Source: Candidatus Pseudobacter hemicellulosilyticus (GTDB lineage Bacteria > Bacteroidota > Bacteroidia > Chitinophagales > Chitinophagaceae). Taken from it: a DNA stretch of 64,000 bases. The stretch is taken from assembly GCA_029202545.1 (NCBI GenBank), contig CP119311.1:992001-1056000 (forward strand), given 5' to 3'. Under the pieces are notes generated by a model. That model saw nothing but the letters and a program-made list of their open reading frames with translations. It did not search any database and was not told the DNA's origin. Position numbers and translations under genes: made by a program. Shown here piece by piece: positions 16,979-26,172 of this stretch (position 1 is its first letter; each line of letters begins with the position of its first letter).

Positions 16979-18064
16979 ATGAAACAGATCACCTTTCTCT
17001 GTCTGCTGTTTGCCCTCACCGGGACGCTGACCGCCCAGGAAAAGCATTTCACCGTATTGGGTAAAGTGGTGGACTCAGCTACCGGACAGCCGCTGGCCGG
17101 CGCCTCCGCCTATTGCCAGAATACCACTCATGGCGCTGTCACCAATGCTGAAGGCGTTTTCACCCTTCGCCTGCCCGGCGGCGGGTACGACCTGGTGCTG
17201 TCCTATACCGGGTATGGAAAAAAACTGCTGCGCATCAGCAGCAGCCAGCCGGCAATGGATACCCTGCCGATAGAACTGGTGAAACAGGAAGCCTCCCTGG
17301 AAGAAGTGGCCGTGGTGGCCAGCACTGAAGTGCCCAACGGCCTCGAAAAATATGGCGCCTTCTTCCTCCGGCATTTTATCGGCACCACCCCCAATGCCGC
17401 AGAATGCACCCTCACCAATCCCGAAGCCCTGCACTTTTTCTATACCAAAAAAAGAAACCGGCTGAAGGTCACCGCCAAAGAAGACCTGCTGATCAGCAAT
17501 CAGGCCCTGGGGTATACCATCCGCTACCAGCTGGACTCCTTCAGCTATGACTACAACACCAATATCAGCCAGTATACCGGTTTCCCCTTCTTCATAGAAA
17601 CAGACAGCACCGAAGAAATGACCGCCGCCTGGAAACGCAACAGGGCCCGCACCTACCTGGGCTCCCGTCTGCATTTCATGCGCGCCCTGTACGATAGCAC
17701 TGTAACAGATGAAGGATTCCAGGTAGAAAAACTGAATGATGAAGACCTGAAAGATGTGAAAGGCACCCTGATCCCGGACCTCTATGATTCCACCCTATAC
17801 CTGGCTGACAGCAATGATGTGACCATTGGCTGGAGCGGCCGCTACCGGATCAGCTACAGAAAGGTTTATCCCGATAAAAACTTCCTGAAGGAATTCAAAC
17901 TGCCCGCTGACAGCAAGACCCAGATCACCCTGCTCAATGTGACCGATGGCTTTGTAATAGAACAGAACGGCTACTTCTATGAACAGTACGACGTGATCAA
18001 TACCGGCTACTGGGCCTGGAAAAAACTGGCAGAGCTGCTGCCTTACAACTACGAATACGAGTAA
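16979..18064 (+). CDS. Secreted protein with carboxypeptidase-like regulatory domain
   Basis: A 361-residue protein. The ATG at 16979 gives a clean signal peptide (MKQITFLCLLFALTGTLTAQ); a longer frame from 16916 would overlap the epimerase and bury the signal. Residues about 24-110 form a carboxypeptidase-regulatory/SusC plug-like beta sandwich (VLGKVVDSATGQPLAGASAYC, split over two strands, then GVFTLRLPGGGYDLVLSYTGY). The remaining 250 residues are a beta-rich region common in Bacteroidota without a known function. It is exported, but no lipobox or sorting signal is present. The protein family is widespread and not characterised biochemically to my knowledge. Confidence 0.82.
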   Translation: MKQITFLCLLFALTGTLTAQEKHFTVLGKVVDSATGQPLAGASAYCQNTTHGAVTNAEGVFTLRLPGGGYDLVLSYTGYGKKLLRISSSQPAMDTLPIELVKQEASLEEVAVVASTEVPNGLEKYGAFFLRHFIGTTPNAAECTLTNPEALHFFYTKKRNRLKVTAKEDLLISNQALGYTIRYQLDSFSYDYNTNISQYTGFPFFIETDSTEEMTAAWKRNRARTYLGSRLHFMRALYDSTVTDEGFQVEKLNDEDLKDVKGTLIPDLYDSTLYLADSNDVTIGWSGRYRISYRKVYPDKNFLKEFKLPADSKTQITLLNVTDGFVIEQNGYFYEQYDVINTGYWAWKKLAELLPYNYEYE

Positions 18065-18197
18065 GCAGATTCATGTAGACATAACACTACTGGTCAATAC
18101 GTTAGCAAAAATTTGACAATCATTTTTGCATCGTAACTGATTTTTTTTAATACCTTCAGACGGTAACCTTAATCTGTACAGTTACTGACCGACCAGC

Positions 18198-21100
18198 ATG
18201 TATCCTTTTCCTGAGAAAGAAGCACCTTATTTTCATGAAGATCCGGCTCTGCATTGTAGTCGGTTTTCCTGTTATACTGTTTTTTGTCCGCTCGCCAAAC
18301 CTTCATTGCTGCTTACCTGCTGCCTTAGTTTTCTGCTCAGTTTCCTGCCTTCCGCTTCACCTGTAGTTGCACAGGAATACAATTATGTTCATTATACGAT
18401 GCGGGATGGGCTGGCCGGATCAATCGTTTATCAACTCTGCCAGGACAAGGATGGTTTTATCTGGTTTGCCACTGAGGCCGGTCTCTCCCGTTTTGATGGA
18501 ACTCATTTCCGGACCTTCAATACTTCAGACGGATTGCCAGAGGCGGAAATACTGCAGGTCTTCGCCGATTCAAAAGGAAGGGTATGGATCGCCCCCTTCC
18601 GGAATACCATCTGCTATTACTATAAAGGGAAACTGCATACCCAGGAAAATGACAGCATGCTGAAAAAAATCCCTATCAGCTCCATCGTCATGGATTTCAG
18701 GGAAGCCAGGGACAGTACAGTTTGCTTTATGCATGGAAGCTCAGCCACCTTAATCATTCCTGATCCCAAAAATAGGACCGACAGCATTTTTACCATTCAT
18801 TGGAAGGACCACATAATGGGCTTTGGCCCCGGCCTGACAAACAATACCTACCTCCTCCTTACAACCGATTCTGTTTTCACCTATGACCTGAACAAAAAAA
18901 GGATCATTTACGGGCGGAAATCACCTATCAAAAAAAAGGACTCCCTGCTCATGGGAGGGGATGAACGTATATCTTATTATATTAAGAACCGGTACAGAAT
19001 AGCAGGCACACAAGGCAATCCCAATTTTATCAGTACTTATTCAGGCGCCTTCTTTTACGATTCCATTCACAGATCCACCCTATTGGATTCTTTTCTCCTG
19101 GGCAAGACCGTTCACCGGGCAATGATTGACAGGGAGCAGAATTTCTGGTTTGCCACCAACAACGGTGTCTATAAACTGATGTCCCGGGAGGTCAGGTCCT
19201 GGCTTTCACAGCCGGGATCCTCTTTTGAGATTTTTTCCCTGCTTGAGCATAAAGGACTGTTACTGGCGGGTTCTGACAAAGGAAGGCTCTGTTTGATCAA
19301 CAGAGAAAACAGGCATGTAGATTCCATCAGCTTTGATCAGTACCTGACCGTTGATCAACATATCACCAATGCCAACCGGCTTACAGCTATCTGCTCCACC
19401 CCTGACAATAAACTGTTGCTGGGCTTTGATACCCACCTCGCCCGTTTTGACCCTGTTACCCGTAAAAGCCAGATCAGTCTCCTGGCTGTGCTGAAATCAA
19501 TCACCCTTGTTAACCAGGATACCATCCTGGTAGGGACCGGGCACATAGTGCTTCTGATGAACAGCCAGAACCTCCAACCCCTGGACACCATCTGGCCAGG
19601 CAGAACAACTGTAGCCAGCTTTGCCAATAACACCTATTATATTGGTACCGTCAACGGGCTTTACGCAGTGGACAGAAAAAAACGATCGCAGTTCCTTGGC
19701 GCCAGCATCCGCCCGCTGACCTTCCGCATTGCCGCTATCCAACCTGCCCCCGACGGTAGTGTCTGGGTAGCCACCTATGGCAACGGCATTGTACAGTTGC
19801 GCGACAATAAGATAGTCAGGCACCTCACTGAGGAAAAAGGGCTCACCAGCAATATCTGCCGCTCACTCTTTCTCCACAACCGTTACCTCTGGGCAGGCAC
19901 AGACAAGGGGATCTGTAAAATAGACCTGGACCTGCCCGCAACGCCCATTGTCTCCTATACAGTGAATGATGGCCTCCCATCCAATATCATCAATACACTG
20001 TATGTTGACGACAATATTGTTTATGTAGGTACAGTATCAGGGCTCACCCTGTTTAATGAATCCCGGCTGAAAAGTTTTTCCCGCTGCGACCTGCGGCTGC
20101 TCAATATGGATGCTTCCGGCATCAGCATAATACCAGACAGCAACAGGATCCAGCTGGATTACCTGAAAAATAATCTTCGGTTTTCCTTTGTAGGTATTTC
20201 CTATAAATCAGGTGGTGATATACTTTACCGTTACCGGCTGAAAGGACTGAATAACAGCTGGGATTCCACCCACCAAACAACGCTGGAATACCCTGGACTT
20301 CCGCCTGGAGATTATCAGCTGGAGTTGTCAGCCATCAATAAATTCGGGATAAAAAGCGAACCGCTGCTCATCTCCTTCAGTATTGACGCCCCCTTCTGGC
20401 AGACCATCTGGTTCAAGCTGTCATCCGTGGCATCGATCATTGTACTGGCCTGGTGGCTGATCCGGCGCCGCTATGCTATCCTGCAGCGCCGGGAGCAGGA
20501 AAAAGCTACCCTGCAATCCCGGATGAATGAACTGGAGCAGCAGGCCCTGCGCTCCCAGATGAATCCCCATTTTATTTTCAACTGTCTCAACTCCATACAG
20601 AACTTCATTATCCGGAATGACTTTGAAACCACCAACCAGTACCTGACAGAATTTGCTTACCTGCTGCGCCAGACGCTGGACAATTCCTCCCGGAGTACTA
20701 TCTCCCTCCATAATGAGATCACCTACCTGGACCGCTACCTCAAAATGGAACGCATGCGCTTTGCCAATGCGTTTACCTATACTATTGAAGTGGATCCCTT
20801 ACTGGACCAGGAAACCATCATGATCCCCGCTATGCTCCTCCAGCCTTACGTGGAGAATTCAGTAAGGCATGGGGTCAGGCATATGACAGACAATAACGGC
20901 CATATCAGCATTCAATTCATCAGTGAGCAGGACACCCTGGTCTGCGTGATCACCGATAATGGCATTGGCCGCAAAAGAGCAGCAGAGACCCGTTCCCGGC
21001 TCCATGTAGAATACCAGTCTAAAGGCATGTCACTGACAGCTGAACGCATAAGGGTGCTCAACAGGGTATTGGTTCATCCCATAACCCTGGAGATCGTTGA

Positions 21101-21206
21101 CCTGGCCGATGACAGCGGCGCCGCTGCCGGCACCAGGATCACCCTCCGTTTTCCACCATTTATTCAGTCCCAACCTAACGCATATGATACGAGCAATAAT
21201 AATTGA
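18198..21206 (+). CDS. Reg_prop/Y_Y_Y sensor histidine kinase (LytS/YehU type)
   Basis: A 1002-residue membrane sensor. A hydrophobic export segment lies at about residues 36-59, after an unusually long polar N-terminus. A long periplasmic propeller region of Reg_prop motifs (GFIWFATEAGLSRFDG, GSVWVATYGNGIVQL) and a Y_Y_Y domain precede a membrane helix (SVASIIVLAWWLI). The cytoplasmic domain is of the His_kinase/LytS type: QMNPHFIFNCLNSIQNFI with His791, then LLQPYVENSVRHG and DNGIGRKRA in the ATPase domain. The LytTR regulator gene begins 23 bases before the end of this gene, so the two are translationally coupled and form a two-component pair. Ligand unknown. Confidence 0.9.
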   Translation: MYPFPEKEAPYFHEDPALHCSRFSCYTVFCPLAKPSLLLTCCLSFLLSFLPSASPVVAQEYNYVHYTMRDGLAGSIVYQLCQDKDGFIWFATEAGLSRFDGTHFRTFNTSDGLPEAEILQVFADSKGRVWIAPFRNTICYYYKGKLHTQENDSMLKKIPISSIVMDFREARDSTVCFMHGSSATLIIPDPKNRTDSIFTIHWKDHIMGFGPGLTNNTYLLLTTDSVFTYDLNKKRIIYGRKSPIKKKDSLLMGGDERISYYIKNRYRIAGTQGNPNFISTYSGAFFYDSIHRSTLLDSFLLGKTVHRAMIDREQNFWFATNNGVYKLMSREVRSWLSQPGSSFEIFSLLEHKGLLLAGSDKGRLCLINRENRHVDSISFDQYLTVDQHITNANRLTAICSTPDNKLLLGFDTHLARFDPVTRKSQISLLAVLKSITLVNQDTILVGTGHIVLLMNSQNLQPLDTIWPGRTTVASFANNTYYIGTVNGLYAVDRKKRSQFLGASIRPLTFRIAAIQPAPDGSVWVATYGNGIVQLRDNKIVRHLTEEKGLTSNICRSLFLHNRYLWAGTDKGICKIDLDLPATPIVSYTVNDGLPSNIINTLYVDDNIVYVGTVSGLTLFNESRLKSFSRCDLRLLNMDASGISIIPDSNRIQLDYLKNNLRFSFVGISYKSGGDILYRYRLKGLNNSWDSTHQTTLEYPGLPPGDYQLELSAINKFGIKSEPLLISFSIDAPFWQTIWFKLSSVASIIVLAWWLIRRRYAILQRREQEKATLQSRMNELEQQALRSQMNPHFIFNCLNSIQNFIIRNDFETTNQYLTEFAYLLRQTLDNSSRSTISLHNEITYLDRYLKMERMRFANAFTYTIEVDPLLDQETIMIPAMLLQPYVENSVRHGVRHMTDNNGHISIQFISEQDTLVCVITDNGIGRKRAAETRSRLHVEYQSKGMSLTAERIRVLNRVLVHPITLEIVDLADDSGAAAGTRITLRFPPFIQSQPNAYDTSNNN

Positions 21207-21927
21207 CGATGAAACCAATAATGTAGAAGCATTACACCAGCTGTTGCTGAACTACTGTCCCAGTATACGGGTAGAAGGATCGGCCGGCAATATGCAGAGT
21301 GCAGCCACCCTGATCAGCAGCACCCGGCCCGACCTGGTATTCCTGGACATAGAAATGCCTAACGGTAATGCGTTTGAGCTACTGAATAATGTAGTTCCCG
21401 TCAACTTTGAGATCATCTTTGTGACGGCCTTCGACAACTACGCATTGCATGCTATCAAGTATTCCGCACTGGACTACCTGCTGAAGCCGGTTAATATCAA
21501 GGAACTGCAGGATGCCGTTAAAAAGGCGGAAGAGCGGATCAAGGTCAAGAACATCGCCCGGCGTATTGACACCCTGCTGTATAATATACAGGCCAATCAG
21601 TCCAGCTACCAGCGCATGGCATTGCCTACCATGGATGGTTTTATCTTTATGGACACGGTGGAGTTTGTAAGACTGGAAGCCAATAACAACTATACCATCA
21701 TTCACCTCAGCAACAACAACAAAGTGCTGGTGGCGCGCTCCCTGAAGGAGTTTGAAGAACTACTGCCGCCGCAGCAGTTTTCCCGGATCCATAATTCCCA
21801 TATCGTGAATCATGACCATATCCGGAAATACCACCGCGGCAGGGGTGGTTATATTGAAATGGAGAACGGCACCATGCTGGAAGTATCCACCCGGAAAAAA
21901 GATGAGTTTCTCAGTAAGTTCAAATAA
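21184..21927 (+). CDS. LytTR-family response regulator
   Basis: A 247-residue regulator. The ATG at 21184 (MIRAIIIDDE) lies inside the last codons of the preceding kinase gene. The receiver has acidic Asp8-Asp9, phospho-acceptor Asp55 in LVFLDIEMPNG, and the conserved Lys in YLLKPVN. The C-terminal LytTR DNA-binding domain is complete (FIFMDTVEFVRLEANNNYT, FSRIHNSHIVNHDHI). It is the cognate partner of the LytS-type sensor. Its stop codon is nine bases from the end of the convergent lpxD. Confidence 0.92.
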   Translation: MIRAIIIDDETNNVEALHQLLLNYCPSIRVEGSAGNMQSAATLISSTRPDLVFLDIEMPNGNAFELLNNVVPVNFEIIFVTAFDNYALHAIKYSALDYLLKPVNIKELQDAVKKAEERIKVKNIARRIDTLLYNIQANQSSYQRMALPTMDGFIFMDTVEFVRLEANNNYTIIHLSNNNKVLVARSLKEFEELLPPQQFSRIHNSHIVNHDHIRKYHRGRGGYIEMENGTMLEVSTRKKDEFLSKFK

Positions 21928-21935
21928 GAAAGGAT

Positions 21936-22880
21936 TTAGAGGGATTTCAGTTTCTCCCACAGTTCGGGAATTCTCTTGACCCAGATCAATTCCTTCTTTT
22001 TCAGTAAGGCATCATCGGCCGGGGTACCGAAATAGGTTTTACCAGCAGCCAGATCCCCCGGCACACCACTCTGCGCCAGTACCACGGCATTATCACCAAT
22101 GGTCAGGGTTTTGGAAACACCCACCTGTCCCCAGAGCACAACGCCATTACCAATAGTGGTGGCGCCGGCAATCCCTACCTGGGCGGCAAACAAACAGTTT
22201 TCCCCGACAATGGTATCATGACCAATATGCACCATGTTATCGATCTTGGTACCCCGGCCAATACGGGTATCATGACTGACGCCCCGGTCAATAGTACAGC
22301 TAGCCCCGATCTCCACATCGTCCGCAATCACTACCCGGCCGCCACTCTCCATTCGTTTGTACCAGACTGAACGATCCTTTTTGGTATTGTAGTAAAAAGC
22401 ATCAGACCCGATCACCGTTCCTGCCTGGATCACTACATTGTCACCTATGACCGTATAATCCAGGATGGAGGTATTGGGATGGATGCGGCAGTTTTTCCCG
22501 ATCTGCACATGCTGCCCAACAAAAGCACCGGGCGCCACCCAGCTGCCTTCACCAATGACGGCGCTGTCACTGACCAGCTTTGCTGCCGGTTCAAAAGGAC
22601 GGAAATGCCGGACAATGGTTTGATAGGCTTCAAAAGGCTGGTCAACAATCAGCAATGCTTTCTCTTCGGGAAAATCAGTGGCCTGGTTGATAATGATGAA
22701 GCTGGCTGCAGAGTGAATACACTTGTCATAATACTTGGGATGATCCACAAAAACAAGATCACCTGCCTCCACACGATGGATCTCGTTGATGCCGGTGGCG
22801 GATGCAGCTTTGTTACCAATAACCTTTGCGCCTATCAGTTCAGCTATCCATTCAATTGATACGGGAGATGGGAATTTCAT
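21936..22880 (-). CDS. lpxD: UDP-3-O-acylglucosamine N-acyltransferase
   Basis: A 314-residue left-handed beta-helix enzyme that adds the N-linked acyl chain in lipid A synthesis (third step). The ATG at 22880 (MKFPSPVSIEWIAELIG) matches the family start, and a -7 promoter element lies just upstream, inside a longer frame that reaches 22931. The N-terminal uridine-binding domain is followed by many hexapeptide repeats (VVIADDVEIGASCTIDRG, KIDNMVHIGHDTIVG with the catalytic His region). The C-terminus ends ELIWVKRIPELWEKLKSL. LpxA, LpxB, LpxC and FabZ are not in the window, so this copy stands outside the usual lpx operon and could be a second lpxD. Confidence 0.92.
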   Translation of the reverse strand: MKFPSPVSIEWIAELIGAKVIGNKAASATGINEIHRVEAGDLVFVDHPKYYDKCIHSAASFIIINQATDFPEEKALLIVDQPFEAYQTIVRHFRPFEPAAKLVSDSAVIGEGSWVAPGAFVGQHVQIGKNCRIHPNTSILDYTVIGDNVVIQAGTVIGSDAFYYNTKKDRSVWYKRMESGGRVVIADDVEIGASCTIDRGVSHDTRIGRGTKIDNMVHIGHDTIVGENCLFAAQVGIAGATTIGNGVVLWGQVGVSKTLTIGDNAVVLAQSGVPGDLAAGKTYFGTPADDALLKKKELIWVKRIPELWEKLKSL

Positions 22881-22894
22881 ACGCGGAATTTGCG

Positions 22895-22902
22895 CAAAAG
22901 TA
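22895..22902 (-). promoter_or_regulatory. -7 element of lpxD (TACTTTTG)
   Basis: On the minus strand TACTTTTG matches TAnnTTTG exactly and ends 14 bases before the lpxD ATG, implying a leader of under ten bases. No TTG is found at the -33 spacing. Confidence 0.45.
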
Positions 22903-22931
22903 CGGAAGAGTTTATGCCGCGCTCCTGACAT

Positions 22932-23031
22932 TTGAACAAACGGGAAATTTTCATCGGAGGATTTCCACAGTATTAAAAAAAATGTGAATAAAATTTATCA
23001 GAAAATTTTCTTAGATAGAGAAAATTATTTT
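22932..23031. other. AT-rich spacer between lpxD and the rluE leader
   Basis: The stretch is dominated by A and T runs, with AAAATTTTC and GAAAATT repeats, and holds no open frame. It probably contains the promoter of the rightward RNA described at 23032. Nothing else is recognised. Confidence 0.4.
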
Positions 23032-23119
23032 TAATATTGTGTAGGGAAATTTATTTCCCGGTACTTACTAACCCATCCACATAATAAATCTCCCGATTCA
23101 TCGGGAGATTTTTCTTTTA
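23032..23119 (+). ncRNA. Candidate small RNA or attenuator leader before rluE
   Basis: In a short AT-rich gap, TAATATTG (23032-23039, one base from the -7 consensus) is followed by the hairpin GGGAAA-TTTA-TTTCCC (23044-23059), an unpaired stretch, and the strong terminator at 23086-23119. The minus-strand neighbour lpxD runs away from it, so any transcript ended by this terminator must start within the gap. The extent and the promoter are inferred; expression is not known. Confidence 0.4.
23086..23119 (+). terminator. Strong intrinsic terminator directly before the rluE start codon
   Basis: AAATCTCCCGAT (23086-23097) pairs perfectly over 12 bp with ATCGGGAGATTT (23100-23111) around a two-base gap, then TTCTTTTAT leads straight into the ATG at 23121. 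The T-run is on the plus strand, so it ends rightward transcripts. Any rluE mRNA with a leader must read through it. Confidence 0.85.
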
Positions 23120-23120
23120 T

Positions 23121-23708
23121 ATGCTTCGTTACTTTATCATCTACAAACCGTTTGAAGTGCTTTCGCAATTTTCACCGGAAGCAGGTAAACAAACTTTAAA
23201 GGATCACTTCAAAGTGCCGCCAGACGTGTATCCTGTGGGACGCCTTGATTTTGACAGTGAAGGTTTACTGTTACTCACCAATGATAAACAGATCAATCAC
23301 CGACTGCTTAATCCATCCTTTGCACACGAAAGAGAATACCTGGTACAGGTAGATGGCGCCATTACCGCCGAGGCGATCCGGCAACTGGAAACGGGCGTCA
23401 CTATCAGCGTTGATGGCAAACCCTGGCCTACCCGTCCGGGTAAAGTGATCCTTTATGAACAGGCGCCGGTTGTTCCGGAAAGATATCCACCGGTCCGGTA
23501 CCGCAAACTGATCCCCACCAGCTGGATCAGCCTGGCGCTCACCGAAGGAAAGAACAGGCAGGTCCGTAAGATGACAGCCAGAACAGGATTCCCCACCCTT
23601 CGCCTGATCCGGATACGCATTGGCCAGCTCACCCTCGCGGACATGCAACCCGGTGAAATGATGGAACTGAAAAGGGAATTTGTTTACCAGGCCCTTTTCG
23701 ATCACTGA
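23121..23708 (+). CDS. rluE: RluE-like 23S rRNA pseudouridine synthase
   Basis: A 195-residue RsuA-family enzyme that isomerises a uridine in 23S rRNA. The N-terminus MLRYFIIYKPFEVLSQFS is the family start, so the ATG at 23121 is right despite the terminator hairpin two bases upstream. The catalytic Asp is in VGRLDFDSEGLLLLTND, and LTEGKNRQVRKMTA is the conserved C-terminal motif. There is no S4 RNA-binding domain, as expected for RluE rather than RluB, RluF or RsuA. The exact target (position 2457 in E. coli) is inferred from the family. Confidence 0.88.
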   Translation: MLRYFIIYKPFEVLSQFSPEAGKQTLKDHFKVPPDVYPVGRLDFDSEGLLLLTNDKQINHRLLNPSFAHEREYLVQVDGAITAEAIRQLETGVTISVDGKPWPTRPGKVILYEQAPVVPERYPPVRYRKLIPTSWISLALTEGKNRQVRKMTARTGFPTLRLIRIRIGQLTLADMQPGEMMELKREFVYQALFDH

Positions 23709-23767
23709 TCACCGGAACAGGCTTATTCTTAACTATTTCCTTTACCTTTCCATAAAATCCTGATATT

Positions 23768-24643
23768 ATGTTGAAATCAATGACAGGCTTTGGAAGAGCA
23801 GAACAATCCGTAGGCGACAAAACCTTCCTGGTAGATATCAAGTCCCTCAACGGAAAACAGTTCGAGCTTTTTTTGAAAATGCCTGCTTTCCTCAAACCCT
23901 TTGAATTCGAGATCCGCTCTCTGCTCTCGGAAAAACTGGGCCGGGGAACTGTCGATTGCACCATCAGCCTGAAAGAAAGCGGCAGCGCCAAGCCGGTCAC
24001 CATCAATACCAACCTGGCCAAAGCATATTATCAATCCATCGCCGATCTTTCTGAATCCCTCAAACTGGATCCCTCCAATATACTGGCCAGCCTGCTTAAA
24101 CTGCCGGAAGTGATCACCCCTACCGGCGATACCCTTACAGATACCGAATGGGAAGCTTTCAAGAAAGTGATTGTATCTGCTACTGATGACCTCAACCATC
24201 ACCGGAAGGAAGAAGGCAAATCCCTGGAAGAGGACCTGCTGCTCCGCATCGCCAATATCCGCCAGCAGCAGGAACAGGTAAAAGAACTGGAACCCCTTCG
24301 TAAACAAAAGATCAGGGAAGGACTGGTAAAAGTGCTGGAAGAAAACGTGGGCAAGGAAAAATACGATGCCAACCGACTGGAACAGGAACTGATCTATTAT
24401 ATTGAGAAGATAGACCTCAGCGAAGAACAGGTACGCCTCCAGAACCACTGCGAGTATTTCAGGAACATCCTGGAAGAAGCCGGTGACAACAAAGGCAAAA
24501 AGCTTTCCTTCATCCTCCAGGAAATTGGACGGGAGATCAATACCACCGGCGCCAAAGCCTATGACTCCACCATCCAGAAATGCGTGGTGCAGATGAAGGA
24601 CGAACTGGAAAAGGCCAAGGAGCAGGTCCTGAATGTGCTGTAA
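23768..24643 (+). CDS. yicC: YicC/YloC-family endoribonuclease
   Basis: A 291-residue protein of the YicC family, now regarded as an endoribonuclease acting on small RNAs in E. coli and B. subtilis. The N-terminus MLKSMTGFGRAE and the segment VDIKSLNGKQFEL are hallmarks, as is the C-terminal YICC region (LSFILQEIGREINTTGAKA). Length matches the family. The gene follows rluE by 59 bases and precedes gldH. In many genomes yicC adjoins gmk; that is not seen here. Confidence 0.92.
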   Translation: MLKSMTGFGRAEQSVGDKTFLVDIKSLNGKQFELFLKMPAFLKPFEFEIRSLLSEKLGRGTVDCTISLKESGSAKPVTINTNLAKAYYQSIADLSESLKLDPSNILASLLKLPEVITPTGDTLTDTEWEAFKKVIVSATDDLNHHRKEEGKSLEEDLLLRIANIRQQQEQVKELEPLRKQKIREGLVKVLEENVGKEKYDANRLEQELIYYIEKIDLSEEQVRLQNHCEYFRNILEEAGDNKGKKLSFILQEIGREINTTGAKAYDSTIQKCVVQMKDELEKAKEQVLNVL

Positions 24644-24651
24644 GCCACCGC

Positions 24652-24682
24652 TTGCCCCCGTTTTGTCCCTGTAGTATATTTG
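24652..24682 (+). promoter_or_regulatory. Promoter of gldH
   Basis: TTG (24652-24654), a 20-base spacer and TATATTTG (24675-24682) match the Bacteroidota -33/-7 promoter exactly. The start site would fall near 24689, leaving a leader of about eight bases before the TTG start codon at 24697. Confidence 0.6.
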
Positions 24683-24696
24683 TAAAAATATTCGCC

Positions 24697-25179
24697 TTGA
24701 AAAGTAGCCGTCTCTCTTCCTGGGTTCCCGCAGTCCTGGCCTGCCTCTTCCTGCTGAACGCCTGTACCCCCAATACGGATGTCTTTGAAAAAAATGTGCC
24801 GATACCGGAACATTCCTGGAGCAAACGCTTCAAACCTACTATCGACTTCACGGTAAAAGATACCAGCATTCAGTACAGGATCTTTGTAGTGATCAGGCAT
24901 AGTGACGCTTACCGCTATCGCAATATCTGGCTCAACGTACAATCTGTTGCGCCCAACGGAGATACCAGCAAACAAGCCCTGGACCTGCGCCTGGCAACAG
25001 ACGACAAAGGCTGGCTGGGCTCAGGTATGGACGATCTGTTTGATCACCGTATCCTTATTACCCGGCCCGGCTTATTGCAGGCAGGCACCTATCATTTTTC
25101 CCTGGAACAGATCATGCGGGAGGACCCGCTGGAATATGTTATGAATGCGGGTATCCGGGTAGAAAAAGTTCAACAATAG
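24697..25179 (+). CDS. gldH: Gliding motility lipoprotein GldH
   Basis: A 160-residue lipoprotein. The start is TTG at 24697: it gives a short signal (KSSRLSSWVPAVLACLFLLNAC) whose lipobox LLNAC places the lipidated Cys about residue 22, and a consensus promoter lies just upstream. A longer ATG frame from 24580 runs through yicC and is not credible. GldH is required for gliding in Flavobacterium and is conserved in Bacteroidota that do not obviously glide. Visible features are a beta-sandwich body (FVVIRHSDAYRYRNIWL, HRILITRPGLLQAGTYHFSLEQIM). It is followed four bases later by the RprX-like kinase, so the three genes may form an operon. Confidence 0.85.
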   Translation: MKSSRLSSWVPAVLACLFLLNACTPNTDVFEKNVPIPEHSWSKRFKPTIDFTVKDTSIQYRIFVVIRHSDAYRYRNIWLNVQSVAPNGDTSKQALDLRLATDDKGWLGSGMDDLFDHRILITRPGLLQAGTYHFSLEQIMREDPLEYVMNAGIRVEKVQQ

Positions 25180-25183
25180 GCCT

Positions 25184-26161
25184 ATGGCAGTTCATCCGCT
25201 CAAAAAAAGGCTCATCTTCATTACCCTGGTGTACTGGTTCCTGCTCCTGTATATCATTGCCGCGCTGATATTCTGGTTCACGGCACTGGATAAACAGAAT
25301 GCGCAGATGACCACCTACCGCCTCAATGAGCTGAAGCTGGATGATCCTACCTATGTCAGCAAATACGATACTATCCAGGATGAGCGCCGGCGGAAATCCG
25401 CCCAGTATACCGGCGAAGGACTGACCTTCCTGGCCATTACGCTCATTGTGGCCGTCTTTGTATACAGGGCAGTGCGCCGGCAGATCAAACTCCAGCAGCA
25501 GCAGCAGAACTTCATGATGGCTGTTACCCATGAGCTGAAAACACCCATTGCGGTCACCAGGCTCAACCTGGAAACCATGCAGAAGCGGCAGCTGGATGAA
25601 GCGCAGCGGCAAAAACTGCTGAGCAAGACCCTGGAGGAAACCAACCGGCTGAACACACTCACCAATAATATCCTGGTATCAGCCCAGCTGGAAGGCGGCC
25701 GCTACGGCCGCAGCAGAGAACCGGTTGATTTCAGCACCCTGGTCAGCAACTGTGCGCAGGACTTCCGGAACCGCTTTCCGGAACGGAAGATGGAGCAACA
25801 GGTAGAACCCGGCCTGCAGCTGGAAGGCGATCCCCTGCTCCTCCAGATGCTGGTCAATAACCTGCTGGAGAACGCTATCAAATATTCCGCCCGGGAAGGG
25901 AAGATCACCTGCAAAGCTTACCGCCAGCACCACCACCTCAGCCTGCAGGTACTGGATGAAGGGCCCGGCATCCCCGATAATGAGAAGAAAAAGGTGTTTG
26001 AGAAGTTCTACCGCATCGGTAATGAAAGCACCCGGACAGCCAAAGGCACGGGATTAGGGTTATATCTTTGTAAAAAAATAGCCCGGGATCACAAAGGAAC
26101 CATACATATTACGGACAATTCCCCTGTAGGCTGTAATTTTGCCGTGCATATACCCGCGTAA
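25184..26161 (+). CDS. Membrane sensor histidine kinase (RprX/BaeS-like)
   Basis: A 325-residue kinase with two membrane helices (about residues 11-33 and 79-96) around a short periplasmic loop. The H-box is MMAVTHELKTPIAV with His116, after a run of five Gln. The ATPase domain is complete: N-box LVNNLLENAIKYSA, G1 box DEGPGIPD, F-box FEKFYRIG and G2 box GTGLGLYLCKKIA. It sits four bases after gldH and eleven before its OmpR-type regulator. The pair resembles RprX/RprY of Bacteroides, but the sensed signal is unknown. Confidence 0.92.
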   Translation: MAVHPLKKRLIFITLVYWFLLLYIIAALIFWFTALDKQNAQMTTYRLNELKLDDPTYVSKYDTIQDERRRKSAQYTGEGLTFLAITLIVAVFVYRAVRRQIKLQQQQQNFMMAVTHELKTPIAVTRLNLETMQKRQLDEAQRQKLLSKTLEETNRLNTLTNNILVSAQLEGGRYGRSREPVDFSTLVSNCAQDFRNRFPERKMEQQVEPGLQLEGDPLLLQMLVNNLLENAIKYSAREGKITCKAYRQHHHLSLQVLDEGPGIPDNEKKKVFEKFYRIGNESTRTAKGTGLGLYLCKKIARDHKGTIHITDNSPVGCNFAVHIPA

Positions 26162-26172
26162 ACTATCCTCCC

